64,000 bases of DNA from JAWLHK01 sp041690355 [NCBI: bacterium] (GTDB taxonomy: Bacteria; J088; JAWLBW01), in contig JAWLHK010000008.1 of the NCBI GenBank assembly GCA_041690355.1, positions 124,001-188,000 of the forward strand. Reading direction: 5' to 3'. The notes beneath the pieces were generated by a model. That model was not told where the DNA came from, did no database searches, and saw only the letters and a list, made by a program, of their open reading frames with translations. The translations under genes were made by a program, and so were the position numbers. Below, piece by piece: positions 35,828-46,962 of this stretch; positions within the stretch are counted from its first letter, which is position 1; each line of letters opens with the position of its first letter.

Positions 35828-36979
35828 TCATGTGACGAGCTTTCGCACACTAAGTACTGCCTCAGAAATTATCTGGGCTGCTTCTCGGATTTCTTCCCAA
35901 GTATTGAACTTCCCAATTCCAATTCGTAAAGTCCCATCGATATACTCGTCGGGCACCTTGATAGCCCTAAGGACGTGCGAAGGCGATTCAACTCCCGAAG
36001 AGCATGCTGAACCGCGCGATACGGCTATACGATCCCTAATCCGTGCTATGATGGCGCTCGATGGTGTGCCGCGAAAACTGACGTTAAGGTTACCGCTTAG
36101 TCGCCTATCAAGTCCACCGTTCACGCGCATTTCAGGAATAATTGAAGATAGTTCATTAATGAGCCAATCTCGTTTCTCTTTGACTGATTCGCTATCAGTA
36201 AGCATTTCAGAATGCAGAATTCGACAAGCCTCACCGAAACCCGCAATAATCGGCACATTCTCTGTGCCTGGTCGAAGCTTACGTTCTTGCCCCCCCCCAA
36301 AGAGCAAAGGCTCTATTGAATCCGGGTCCTTTAGTACGAGAGCACCAACCCCTTTGGGACCATACATCTTATGGGCAGAAAATGCAGCAAAGAAAAAGGC
36401 TTCATGCTCAAAGGAGAAAGGCACCTTACCCAAGCTCTGAGAGGCATCGCAAACTAGACGACTGCCGTACTTTCCACAAAGATCGAGCACCTCAGACAAC
36501 GGATAAACCACACCGATCTCGTTGTTTGCATGCATGCATATTACTAGGTCGAGACCTGAGCGTAGAGCCGACTCAAGATCATCAATGTTCAGCTGTCCGT
36601 CGGGGGTAATTTCGAGTGGCCTTACAGAGACTAGCTCCCTATGAACGAGGGCATCTACGGTTTCTATGACTGCTTTGTGTTCCAGTGGCATCACGCCAAC
36701 GCGTACAGGCCGGTGCTTGCTCCGGGCAACGTATCCCTGTAGGACAAGGTTAATAGCTTCCGTCGCGCCGGATGTGAAAACAACTTGCGATCTCTTGGCC
36801 CCCGCAAGTTGGGCTATTTCATTCCTCGCGCGGTCAATGGTTCGCCGTGCCTCGTCCCCATATGCATGGTCGGATGAGCTAGCGTTTCCAAATGTATTTT
36901 CTAGGTGCCACACGACCAACGATCTCACCCGCGGGTCCAGCGGGGTAGACGCATTGTTATCTAGGTAAATCATGCCCAT
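35828..36979 (-). CDS. sspA: cysteine desulfurase (SspA/DndA-like)
   Basis: The 383-residue product is a PLP enzyme that takes sulfur from cysteine. PLP Lys204 is in SAHKMYGPKG, the histidine motif EHKAV is at 100, and the catalytic loop Cys326 is in SRGSACSSG. The N terminus MIYLDNNASTPLDP is typical of IscS/DndA. The second ATG (36973) is an equally good start. In a phosphorothioation island it supplies the sulfur, as SspA or DndA does. It is separated from sspBCD by two plus-strand genes, whereas in many systems the desulfurase is adjacent or supplied by a housekeeping IscS. Confidence 0.88.
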   Translation of the reverse strand: MGMIYLDNNASTPLDPRVRSLVVWHLENTFGNASSSDHAYGDEARRTIDRARNEIAQLAGAKRSQVVFTSGATEAINLVLQGYVARSKHRPVRVGVMPLEHKAVIETVDALVHRELVSVRPLEITPDGQLNIDDLESALRSGLDLVICMHANNEIGVVYPLSEVLDLCGKYGSRLVCDASQSLGKVPFSFEHEAFFFAAFSAHKMYGPKGVGALVLKDPDSIEPLLFGGGQERKLRPGTENVPIIAGFGEACRILHSEMLTDSESVKEKRDWLINELSSIIPEMRVNGGLDRRLSGNLNVSFRGTPSSAIIARIRDRIAVSRGSACSSGVESPSHVLRAIKVPDEYIDGTLRIGIGKFNTWEEIREAAQIISEAVLSVRKLVT

Positions 36980-37037
36980 GGCGTTTTATGCCTTTGCCCA
37001 TCGGCTGTGTGAGTGCTACGATGCATTTTTATCAACA

Positions 37038-37703
37038 ATGTCTCGGAATATGGACCAAGAGCTACGCTTTGAGTTTCATCAAGTTCAGCATTGCCCTGAC
37101 CTGCCCGGAATTTATGCTTGGTACTACCGACCTAGAATACCATCCAAAGACGTCGACGACTGTATCGGCACTGTACTAAAGGAAGGGGGTAGCACACAAG
37201 CCGTGCAGGACTTCCTCTTGACCCACCTTGCCTCGTATTTTCGGGAGCTACCGTATAAGGCGCAGATTTTCGGACAGCTGAAGGCCGAATACCGAGGCGA
37301 GCTCAACCACGTCGGCAAGTTGAGTTCCTCCCTCGTCGAAAGGTTGGCTGCGGAACCCGAACGCTTGCGCGAGTTAATACCGCTGCTAAGCAACACCGCT
37401 CCAATCTTTTCAGCACCCATTTATATCGGCGTCGCATCAGCCCAAGGACTTAGGACGCGCCTCTCGCAACATGTGAGGAAAATTAATGAGTTTTTGGAAG
37501 CGGAGGCAAGAGGGGAGGCTATGGAACTGATCGAGGCAGACGAACAAGGGTCATTTGCATACGAAGTCATCCGTCGAAAAATGGATCCAAATAACCTCGT
37601 GGTTTTTGCTTCGACTTTGCATCACGTCGGCTCGATTGGTCTCGAAAAGGATCTAGAGAACTTACTGAACCGGCTTTATTACCCCGTTTGTGGCCGCAAC
37701 TAG
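37038..37703 (+). CDS. GIY-YIG-like protein with long internal insertion
   Basis: Starting at the ATG at 37038 the product has 221 residues; a start at 36972 (243 residues) would overlap the divergent desulfurase gene. Numbering from 36972, GIY is at 46-48 (LPGIYAWYY), YIG at 151-153 (PIYIGVASAQGLRTRLSQH, conserved Arg about 163), a glutamate at 225 or 229 and a terminal Asn243 in YYPVCGRN. These are the GIY-YIG nuclease landmarks. Roughly 90 residues are inserted between the first two motifs, usually only about 10 apart. It is 11 bases upstream of a DGQHR gene. It may be a nuclease that tests or attacks DNA in relation to phosphorothioates. Confidence 0.72.
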   Translation: MSRNMDQELRFEFHQVQHCPDLPGIYAWYYRPRIPSKDVDDCIGTVLKEGGSTQAVQDFLLTHLASYFRELPYKAQIFGQLKAEYRGELNHVGKLSSSLVERLAAEPERLRELIPLLSNTAPIFSAPIYIGVASAQGLRTRLSQHVRKINEFLEAEARGEAMELIEADEQGSFAYEVIRRKMDPNNLVVFASTLHHVGSIGLEKDLENLLNRLYYPVCGRN

Positions 37704-37714
37704 GTGGAATAACC

Positions 37715-39976
37715 ATGACATTCATTAAGAATTCCGTCGAATCAGGGCTCGACCTGACTGTCCATGGGTCCGTTGGTAGCTTCAAGATCCGGAAGAGCAA
37801 CGGCGGAGGCAATGAAAGCGTTAAGGTCAAATACATACTCTCGCATGTCGCTTTTCGACTGGATGGGAGCCACGAAGACAAACTCCTAAAGAACTTGGTT
37901 CCATTCAGGGAGACCTTTGAGGTCAACGAATTGGAATTTGACCAGATTCTCCAGAGAGACATCGATGACAGCCGAGTCGCCACCTCGTTAATACCGTATC
38001 TTCTCGGTGAAGACAGCAGCGGGAAAGTGAAGATCTTCCCGCCGATTGTTGTGGCGCTCTTGCCGATGGAGGAAGGTAAGTTGGCGGATTGGTATCCGGA
38101 GGTCAAGGAAACCGTGGAGCCAGAGCCGCAAAACCCGCGAATTCGATGGCATCTCCAGCAGTCCGGAGAGCCAGGCAAGGAAGTCTTTGCCTTCCGCCAG
38201 ATGTCCAACGACGGCAAAATCTCAGCGCATGATTATGCAGAGCTTAAGATAAACTCGGCAACAAGCAACCTCGTCATCGTGGACGGACAGCACCGTGCAA
38301 TGGCATTGTTGGCACTCCATAGAAACATTAAGTCTTGGCCTGACAAAGCGTCATCGTATAAGTCATATTATGGCATCTGGTCTCGGAAGAAATTGGAAGG
38401 TTATGATTTTTCCGAGATAAGTCTTCCTGTCATGATATGTACATTTCCGGAGCTGGATGGCACAGGTACCGACGTTAAGGTGTTTGAAGCCTGTCGCAAC
38501 ATATTCCTTAGCCTAAATAAGAATGCTAAACCGGTATCACGGTCTAGGAATTACCTACTCGACGACAATGATATAATATCGCTTTTCTTGCGCGACGTGC
38601 TATCAGAGATAAAACAAAATGATGTTGTGGGCGGGGCGCCACTCAGGCTTTGGAATGTTGAGTTAGATGCTGGACAAGACAGGCAGTCACTGTCATCTCC
38701 GATGGCCCTAACGGGAACGATGCATCTTCATTTCTTAATTGAAAACTGGATGCTTAATCCGCTGGATTTTAGCGGTTTGAAGTCCAAAAGGCATCATCTT
38801 TCTGCCACATATCGTTTGACCCATGCTTTAAGGCGCTTAGGCGCAACTGACAAGCTTGGTAAGCAAGCCGCTGAAAGTACGACCCGTAACGCATTTTCAC
38901 GACCCTCTGCGGATGTCCTGCGAAACCAGTTTAAGCAGATATACGGTAGCCGAATCGTTTTTGGCCTAGAGCGCTTTCGGCCCTACTGGGCTCACTGTAA
39001 GGCTAGCTCAGAGGTAGAGAAAGCTGTTAAGCAGAATGTGCCAGAGATTCACGCTGTCCTTTTTCAGGGACAGGGTATGGCGAGGGTATTCAACGATTAC
39101 CTCGATAAGTTATCGACTAAGAGCAAGGAGTCCAAATCGGTACCAAAAGAGCTTGACGATACTCTCCGAGTCTTCCGTGATCAACGAGCCCAGATGGAGA
39201 AGTATATTGCAGAGTTCAAGAAAAAGAGAGTTGCGAGGCTGCTTGCGCTTAACGACAACGAGCTTGAAGATAAGCTAACCAACCGGGCGATAAGTGCACT
39301 TACTGAGCAATTCGACTCGACATTTACAACTTCGGCCTTTCAAGCCAGTCTGTTTCTCTCATTCTTTCATATGCTCGAGCAATTCGCAGGCAAGCAAGGC
39401 GTACCTTCTCCGGCAGACGCGACGATCCCTGTGAGTGAACTCTTCGAGGAATATTTAGATGCTGTGAATCGCATCTTTCCAACGCCTTCGGATAACGCCA
39501 AACAGAAGGCTGCCAAGGCCCAGAAGCTTCTCGAGCTGTTTGTCGGGCGGGTTCAGAAGGATGGTTCGCGTATTGACGTAGTTGCAAGCAGCGGGAACCT
39601 AAGGCAGCTCTTGGTCCCAGGCGAACTCAAACCGGACCTCTGGACTAGGTTTCGGTACCTATTTCTTGAACTCTGGAAGACGGAAAGTGCGGAACTAGGT
39701 GAGCTCATTGAGCATGAGCGCAAATTAGTTCGTCAATGGCTTCTTAGGGACCTGATCAATCGTAACATCAGAGTTCACTGTCAAACGGAAGGAATTGATG
39801 AAAGTGAACTTACGACGGAAGTGCAAAGGAAAATCCGTGAAGATTCGTGGGAGCAATTTAAGGATGCGCATACTCCCTTGGACGTGAAGATACGGGAGAA
39901 AGATTTTAGGGACCACCTTCACGGTGAGGGCATGACTACCGACGGAGATGACGACGAAATAGATGGTGAAGAGTAA
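37715..39976 (+). CDS. large DGQHR-domain (DndB-like) protein
   Basis: The 753-residue product starts at the ATG after AGGTGG. The motif DGQHR is at 190-194 (VIVDGQHRAMALLAL), and NIFLSLNKNAKPVSRSRNYLLDDND follows near 270, both hallmarks of the DndB family. DndB itself is about 350-380 residues and acts as transcriptional regulator in Dnd systems. Here a second half of about 370 helical residues has no counterpart I recognise (FKKKRVARLLALNDNELEDKL to an acidic tail DGDDDEIDGEE). It is co-transcribed with the GIY-YIG gene and convergent with sspD, 3 bases apart. Confidence 0.82.
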   Translation: MTFIKNSVESGLDLTVHGSVGSFKIRKSNGGGNESVKVKYILSHVAFRLDGSHEDKLLKNLVPFRETFEVNELEFDQILQRDIDDSRVATSLIPYLLGEDSSGKVKIFPPIVVALLPMEEGKLADWYPEVKETVEPEPQNPRIRWHLQQSGEPGKEVFAFRQMSNDGKISAHDYAELKINSATSNLVIVDGQHRAMALLALHRNIKSWPDKASSYKSYYGIWSRKKLEGYDFSEISLPVMICTFPELDGTGTDVKVFEACRNIFLSLNKNAKPVSRSRNYLLDDNDIISLFLRDVLSEIKQNDVVGGAPLRLWNVELDAGQDRQSLSSPMALTGTMHLHFLIENWMLNPLDFSGLKSKRHHLSATYRLTHALRRLGATDKLGKQAAESTTRNAFSRPSADVLRNQFKQIYGSRIVFGLERFRPYWAHCKASSEVEKAVKQNVPEIHAVLFQGQGMARVFNDYLDKLSTKSKESKSVPKELDDTLRVFRDQRAQMEKYIAEFKKKRVARLLALNDNELEDKLTNRAISALTEQFDSTFTTSAFQASLFLSFFHMLEQFAGKQGVPSPADATIPVSELFEEYLDAVNRIFPTPSDNAKQKAAKAQKLLELFVGRVQKDGSRIDVVASSGNLRQLLVPGELKPDLWTRFRYLFLELWKTESAELGELIEHERKLVRQWLLRDLINRNIRVHCQTEGIDESELTTEVQRKIREDSWEQFKDAHTPLDVKIREKDFRDHLHGEGMTTDGDDDEIDGEE

Positions 39977-39979
39977 AAT

Positions 39980-40774
39980 TCACAGGTGACAAGCTAAACA
40001 AGGCATCTCCCCTCCGTCCCCATCCAGCACCGTCTCCAAGACCTCTGCCAACGGCCGATTTGGCGCTTGAGCTTTCTCAAGCGCCATTTTTCTTTCGTGA
40101 TCGGCGATGATTTGGTCCTTACGAGCCAGGATGTCGAGCAGCGACTCTCCTTCGGTCCAGAAGTATTGGCGGCCGTCGCTGTGCTCTTGCTCGTAAGCAA
40201 GAGCCTTCTGGAACAGATCCGGATGCTCCTCGGCTAGGCGCACCCACTCAATCTTCCTCTGGAAGAAGCAGAAAAAGCAGCCGGACCGAGTACGCCAACG
40301 ATAATAATCGGGCGCCCCAACGCCGCTCTCCTCGAGGATGCGGAAGACGTCATCCTTGCGGATGCCCGCTTCTTTGAACGGGAAGACAGGCTTGATGTTG
40401 GGTTTCGTCGAGATATACCCCGACCGGTTCTCGTCTGCACGGATCGCGATGTAGCTGATCGCCTCGTCTTCGCCCACAAACTTTTCAAGCGGCTCGATCT
40501 TGAGCTGCTTGGTACACCAGCGAGCCTTGGCCGAGGGGAGAAAGCCATTGTGAACCTCAAGCCAATGGTCAAAACCGCGCTCCGCGCTCAGGACCTGAAC
40601 CTTGATTCCCAGACGGGCCTTCAGACGTTCGAGAAATTCATAGGTCTCAGGGAGTTCTTTTCCCGTGTCGCAGAAGAAGTACTCCATGTTCGGGACTTTG
40701 TCCCGCATGAATACGGCGAGCGCTGCGCTGTCCTTGCCCCCTGAAAGGCCCAGGATGTGTCGAACCTTGCTCAT
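39980..40774 (-). CDS. sspD: SspD, PAPS-reductase-family ATP pyrophosphatase
   Basis: The 264-residue product has the PP-loop SGGKDS at 11-16 (ILGLSGGKDSAAL), followed by FFCDTGKELPET, typical of PAPS reductase/ATP sulfurylase-like enzymes. Cysteines in RWCTKQLKIEPL, SGCFFCFFQ and PCLACHL could bind an Fe-S cluster or carry sulfur. In phosphorothioation systems this family activates DNA phosphate for sulfur transfer (DndC, SspD). Its start overlaps the stop of sspC (ATGA), so it is the last gene of the operon. Confidence 0.9.
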   Translation of the reverse strand: MSKVRHILGLSGGKDSAALAVFMRDKVPNMEYFFCDTGKELPETYEFLERLKARLGIKVQVLSAERGFDHWLEVHNGFLPSAKARWCTKQLKIEPLEKFVGEDEAISYIAIRADENRSGYISTKPNIKPVFPFKEAGIRKDDVFRILEESGVGAPDYYRWRTRSGCFFCFFQRKIEWVRLAEEHPDLFQKALAYEQEHSDGRQYFWTEGESLLDILARKDQIIADHERKMALEKAQAPNRPLAEVLETVLDGDGGEMPCLACHL

Positions 40775-43700
40775 GCTTTCTCTACCTTTTCGTCGTCGAC
40801 CATGAATGAGGCAAAGATGCGCTCGATTAAGGCGACAACCACCGCCTTCTGAAACTCCATCGAGTCGCGACCCTTTGTTCTCTTCTGAATGTCTTTGAGC
40901 AGACTCTCTGCGACGCTCTTCACGTCATCCGAATCCTCTTGGTTAAGCCAAATCACGTTGCTAAGCTCTTGACCACCCGGCTGTAGGAGCGTGAGATGCC
41001 GAGGTGTGCTCTTGCTGGTGACCGGCAAGGTCGCCTGCGAAGCGAGAGACTCGAGACCAATGAACTGGCGTGCCAACTTTCGGGCACGTTGCTCAAAGGT
41101 TTTCCTGTCATCGTCCGTCCAGGCAGGGGCCGGTTTGTCGCCGATGATCATGAGGACTGCATCGAGCCACTCGTTCTCATCCGCAACGTCGTTGGCAAGT
41201 GCGATGAGAAGTTTCTGAAGCTCTCGGTCCGTACACTGATCCACCAGGGCCGCTGCCCTGGGCTTCAACGCCTGACGTAGGGACGCTGGCGAAATCCGGA
41301 AGCATTTACTGAGCTCTTCCAAACAAGCCGTCCGAAGATTGGGATACAGTCCGCTAAGCTCGCGCAGACATGTCACCAGCTTGTCACGGTAGCTCTCGAT
41401 CTGCTGGGGCTTAGGCTTTTTACCCGCAGGGAAGGGCTCTTCGCCGCACGCTTGTGGGAGTGAGAAGAACAGTAGATGTTCCGGATCATTGCTCTCCAGA
41501 ATCAATGCCCGAACCTCCTTGGCGACCTTGGAAAGTTGTCGCGTCTGCTTGGAGAAATCCGGTAGGCGAGCTCCGAAGAGTACCAAGGGGCGCACCAGGC
41601 TCATCACGGTGAGAGGCTTGTCCTTGGGTCGCTGGTCCTCGGCGATCAAAATGTCGGCAAGGGCCTGGAACAAAGCGCTTCTTTCTTTGTCTACACCCAG
41701 GAACTTGAACGAAAACTTCGCGGGGTGCTTTACCAGAAGCTCGAAGTGTTCGGCGCCCAAAACGGGGAGTAAGGTCCCATCTTTAAAGACGGAGACTTCT
41801 TCGCCATTTACCAGCAGGTAGACTGCCAGGAGAACGGGGAGCGGCCCTTCTTTTACTCCGTAGGGGGGTCTGGCCAGCTGGTCATAGAGTTCAGCCACTG
41901 TGCGCATGCCACCGGAGGAAGAGCGGCAGAAAGTATCAATCGCACTCCAAACATGGCGTACGCCTTTGGCCGTCGGAGCCTGTACACGGTGGCCATAATC
42001 GGCTTTCACGTGGATGCCGGTCTCGCGGACGGCGGAAGCGTACATGCTGTATTCGGGGCCATACCCCTCAATACCGAGCCGCTCCTTCGATCCATCGTCG
42101 AGCAAGTGCTCAATCAGAAGTCGGCGTGCTTTCGCCCCTTGGGAAGTAAGTTCCCGGCGATTGAGAAGTTCGTTCCGAAGCTCGAGACCCTTCGCGTAGG
42201 TTTGATCGCACAGTTCTGACACCAGCTTATTCAGCGCACGGCTAGAGTCGATTGTGAGTTGCTGAGCATTAACGTAGACAGCACAATCCTCGAGCCGCCG
42301 CCCAAACACCTGGGAAACGATGTCGTTCAAAACTGTTCGTGCGTGCAAGAGCCGTTCTCGAACCTCGCGACGGGCTACGCCATCGGTTTGCAGTTGCGGC
42401 GACTCTTTTTGGACGCGACGAAGAGCAGCGTACTCCTGGTAGGCACCATGTAGACGTTCGATATGCTTCGGCACAAGCAGGATAAGCGGCTTGTCATCGG
42501 CGATAGACTTTGGGAGGACCTTCGGAACGTTGGCTCCAACCCAATGAACGATGAGGCCATCGCTATCTTTGTGTTCGGTTGATAGGTTGGCGAGCACTTT
42601 GGGGTCGTCTACGTATCGACGTTCGAAAAACCGGAGTGTCCCCGTTTCATAGCTATGGCGCTGGGCAACCAGGGGCCGCAGAGGAACCAGCTCCTGGAGA
42701 CCTGCCCCAATATCTTCTCGCTCGGCCTCTAGGTTTTGATAGACGGCCGTTTCAATATCAAAATCGCTTCCCTCCCAAAGGCGAAGTTCGTCCGCCTGTT
42801 TTCGGTAGGTGACGACTTTCGCAGAAAGAAGGTCCTCAACCGTACGCGCCGCGGCCTTGAAAGCAGCCTTGTCGTCAGGGACGTCGAGAAGGGCAAGAAC
42901 TACGAGGTTCTTCTTCGCGCGAAACGTACCAGTGGAAGCGAGAAGATTCAGAAGGGCGATTGCCTTGACTGCCCGAAACTGGTCGGCAGGCAAGTTGGAT
43001 AGTTCCTCGACTTTCCCCTGAATCTCAACCCAGCGCTGTAAGAGAGGCCTTGAGGCCATCCCCACACCCACCGAGTTGGAAAAGTAGTCGTAGAGGCGAT
43101 CGAGAGGGTATGGAGGTACCTTGCCGTCATACTCCGAGTCATCTAGGAACCGGCGGAACGAGAAGGGCTCCGGACTGGTAAGAAACGTGAAAACCGAGCG
43201 ATCGTTCTGCGCGAAGCGGCTGCTTAGAACTGGCAAAGCCACCGCTGTAATCGGGTGCAATGGCGCCGTAGAAGCGATAAGTTCCTTGGTAAGCCCTGAA
43301 TTTGGGACGTCGCGTTCTAACGCGCTACTCCAACTGATTGCCCACGCATCAATGGTTGCACTGACAGACTGATCACCCGAGCACTCAATCGCAGCCCCAA
43401 TAAGCCGCAATGTCTGCTCTGTCGCCTCGGTGAAGGGGATATCTTCAAATCGCCCCTGCACCTTGCCCCATTCTGCTCGATGGGCTGCCGCCAAGCTGTG
43501 ACCATACTCGGCAAAGGCCTGATGAAGAATGCCGATGACCGCAATCGTCGGCGACTTGCCGTCTGTCGGAAGTTCCGCAAGTTGCTGTAGAAGATAAAGG
43601 TCTTCAGACCCGGGATGGGAGACGATGAATTCGAGCGTCTTCCCCATCTCATCGAGGACAAGAATCACTCCCGTACCAGCCGCTTTGGCGACCTCTTGGA

Positions 43701-44218
43701 CGAGTCTCACGACCTCGCCTTGTGGGATCTCATCCTTGTTCAGGGCAGTCTGCAAGCGTTCGAGTACATGCGGCTTTCGACCAATCGTCCAGAACTGCTC
43801 GGCACCACGCTCGAGCGCTCTCAGAATGGTGCGGCTCAACGGCTCGCGCTGAGAGGTCACGACCGCGCGAACAAAGCCTCGCGAGGGCACCCTCTTCGCC
43901 AGCGTCACCAGGGGGTGCTTCGCTCCCAGGTGCGACTTGGCGATAGATAACGCCTCGTGTCGGACGGCAGCATCCTCGTCGGCCACCAAGGAGATCAGAA
44001 AGTGCGCCGCCGAAGATTTTCCGGTCCCGTAAACGCCTGTGAATGTAAATGCGCGGTTGAGGTCTGGCGTCTGGAGTGCGGTGAGCACGCGCTCAAGGGC
44101 TTCTACAGACCGCGACGTAGGGACATAGCCCCGTACCGCCTCGACCGCATTAAGATCTCGCTCTAAGTTAACCGAGCGAGTATACCTCCGTCGGAGGTCG
44201 AATATGCTGCTGAGTGGT

Positions 44219-44238
<20 letters not shown>
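40771..44238 (-). CDS. sspC: SspC, large P-loop ATPase of the phosphorothioation system
   Basis: The 1155-residue product has a Walker A GVYGTGKSS at 68-76 and Walker B VILVLDE at 191-197. The rest is long, helical and without recognised domains. The start is a GTG with AGGT upstream; an ATG at 44229 is the alternative. It overlaps sspB by 20 bases and sspD by 4, so the three are coupled. SspC-type ATPases are proposed to use ATP hydrolysis for modification. Composition is that of the island. Confidence in the symbol depends on context: DUF4007, ATPase, PAPS-reductase order. Confidence 0.85.
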
Positions 44239-45172
<934 letters not shown>

Positions 45173-45174
45173 GA

Positions 45175-45420
45175 CTATCGCATCACTCCCGAAAGGTGAA
45201 GCTGGCGCCGGTCGCTATCTGCAGGCGTCAGCTGGCAGGCGTACTGTTTGATCAGCCGATATTCCGATTCCGTAAAAAGGACTCGGTTGTCGCGAAAACG
45301 ATGCCCTTGCGGCACCTTACCCTCGCTTCGCCACCGCCAGAATGTCTGCCGGTGAATGCCAAGGGAATCAAGTACATCCGCGACTTCGTAGTAAGTTGTT
45401 CCGTCGATGGAGAGGGGCAT
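45175..45420 (-). CDS. small MerR/excisionase-like HTH protein
   Basis: The 81-residue product has TTYYEVADVLDSLGIHRQTFWRWRSEGKVPQGHRFRDNRVLFTESEYRLIKQYA, a winged-helix pattern of the MerR/Xis-like DNA-binding type that recognises a helix-turn-helix and a wing. It lies between the methyltransferase gene and sspB, 2 bases from sspB. It probably regulates the operon, perhaps through the direct repeats upstream of the methyltransferase. Confidence 0.8.
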   Translation of the reverse strand: MPLSIDGTTYYEVADVLDSLGIHRQTFWRWRSEGKVPQGHRFRDNRVLFTESEYRLIKQYACQLTPADSDRRQLHLSGVMR

Positions 45421-45519
45421 GGCGGGGGTCCAGCCAAATGACGTCGGGTGACGCCATGTTACATGGTGCTACAGACTACCATGCGAGGGGTAGAGCACTC
45501 AATGGTGAAGTGCCGTCTT

Positions 45520-46962
45520 TCACGAGCGCCGGAGCTGGTGCCCTCGTAGGGAGTAGCCCCTTGCTTCTAAACGTTGTTGCCACGCATCTCGGGTCCCGAT
45601 TCCAAGCACGTCATCCAAAAGGCCGGCCTTTTCTTCTTGCTTGGTCAATCGGGCGAATTTTTCCCTATTCGGATAGGAGAGCCCAACGAATTCTTCCTTG
45701 CGGTGGAGTATGGGCGGGTTTTCTGAGTCTGCGTAGTTCCGGTACGTCACCCGAAAGGTTTGTAGGTCAACCGAGAGAGAGCCGGCCAGGGAAGGGTGCG
45801 GGTCGGTATCGAATTCCGGGTAGTAAAGGTAGGAGACCTTCGGCTTCTTGCGGGAAAGCTTGATCAGATTCGCGCCCTCTACGACACCCAGATACGCTCG
45901 AGCGCAACCTTCGTAGACTTTTAGCAAGGCAGGAAGGTCGGTAAGTGATGACTCGTGGACGTACAGGGCTTCTTGGGTACACTTGCCAACGGGGGACTCA
46001 GCGCATACACGACTGACCTCATCTAGACGGCCGAGGCTAAAAAGGAGGTCATCCGACAGAGAACAAGCTTTCTTGTACGTTGAGAAAAACGCTTTTACGT
46101 CGCCCTGCATTGCCGGCGAGAGTTCGTGATATGCAGGTCGCCCGTCGAAGCGACTCAGCGCAAGAAAGACTGAAAGCTCTTGCGAACGCTCCTCACGAAC
46201 CCGGTCCCAGTCTACGTCTGAAACGCGGCGGATCGTGCCAATGGCCCGTGAATAGCTTCCGAAGGCCTGAAGCACTTCTGCTTCTTTGGCAAATTCGCCT
46301 TCAATCGGTGGCCGCCCTCGTTCGGCAATGAACTCAACTAGAGCATCGAGTAACCCGCGATGCGCATCGTAAAGCTCGCTGGACCTCGACGTACGTGCGA
46401 TGGGCAGGCGGCGCCGATACCGGGCTGCAGCGAACTGGTGGCGTTTCGCTTCGTCACGAAAGATGTAGAAGACTCCTGGCGCCGCAGCGAGCGCAGAAAG
46501 CCCTAGGTGCTCCTCAATCCAGCCCTTTAGTTCTTGCTGTTCAAAAAACTTCTGAAAGGTGCCCCTTTTGGTTAGGCAGCCATCGGCAAAAAAGGCGTGG
46601 ACGTCTTCCCGCGCTTCTAGCGTGAGTCGAGCGGAAACGATGAGGGTGTCCCTGGCTAAGGCCCAAGCACTCCGGAGAGCCGCCACTCTCTCCTGCGGCG
46701 ATTCGATTACGTTCACGACGTAACCGAGGTTCACGACGTCGGCCTCTGTCCGTTCCCCGGCAGGGCGATGAACGGGATCCCAACCCGAAACGGTGATATC
46801 TCGTTGGGCGAGGAGCGCGACGTCTTCGCCATGACCACACCCATAATCGAAGACCGACGTTCCTTGCGTAATGATCCCATCGGCTAGCGCGAGTCGAACG
46901 GGACGCGAGAAGTCGTGTCGTCGAATAGCTGTCTTGTGACGCGCGATGTGTGATACAGACAT
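45520..46962 (-). CDS. DNA phosphorothioation-associated putative methyltransferase
   Basis: The 480-residue product starts at the ATG after CAGGGAGCCC; a GTG at 46983 would add 7 residues and overlap the promoter. VSHIARHKTAIRRHDFSRPVRLALADGII and VFDYGCGHGEDVALLAQRDITVSGWDP form the AdoMet-binding motif I region. The remaining sequence, including DRVREERSQELSVFLALSRFDGRPAYHELSPAMQGDVK, matches the dnd-related putative methyltransferase family that accompanies phosphorothioation genes. It is the first gene of the minus-strand operon; the 99-base gap before the HTH gene may hold a second promoter. Its substrate is not established. Confidence 0.9.
   Translation of the reverse strand: MSVSHIARHKTAIRRHDFSRPVRLALADGIITQGTSVFDYGCGHGEDVALLAQRDITVSGWDPVHRPAGERTEADVVNLGYVVNVIESPQERVAALRSAWALARDTLIVSARLTLEAREDVHAFFADGCLTKRGTFQKFFEQQELKGWIEEHLGLSALAAAPGVFYIFRDEAKRHQFAAARYRRRLPIARTSRSSELYDAHRGLLDALVEFIAERGRPPIEGEFAKEAEVLQAFGSYSRAIGTIRRVSDVDWDRVREERSQELSVFLALSRFDGRPAYHELSPAMQGDVKAFFSTYKKACSLSDDLLFSLGRLDEVSRVCAESPVGKCTQEALYVHESSLTDLPALLKVYEGCARAYLGVVEGANLIKLSRKKPKVSYLYYPEFDTDPHPSLAGSLSVDLQTFRVTYRNYADSENPPILHRKEEFVGLSYPNREKFARLTKQEEKAGLLDDVLGIGTRDAWQQRLEARGYSLRGHQLRRS

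Noticed and set aside
35690-35830. tRNA gene or attachment site at the island border
   Set aside because: No cloverleaf-like sequence or direct repeat shared with the right border was found by eye.
36972-37037. Earlier start of the GIY-YIG gene at 36972
   Set aside because: It would overlap the start of the divergent desulfurase gene and leaves no room for promoters; the ATG at 37038 is more plausible.
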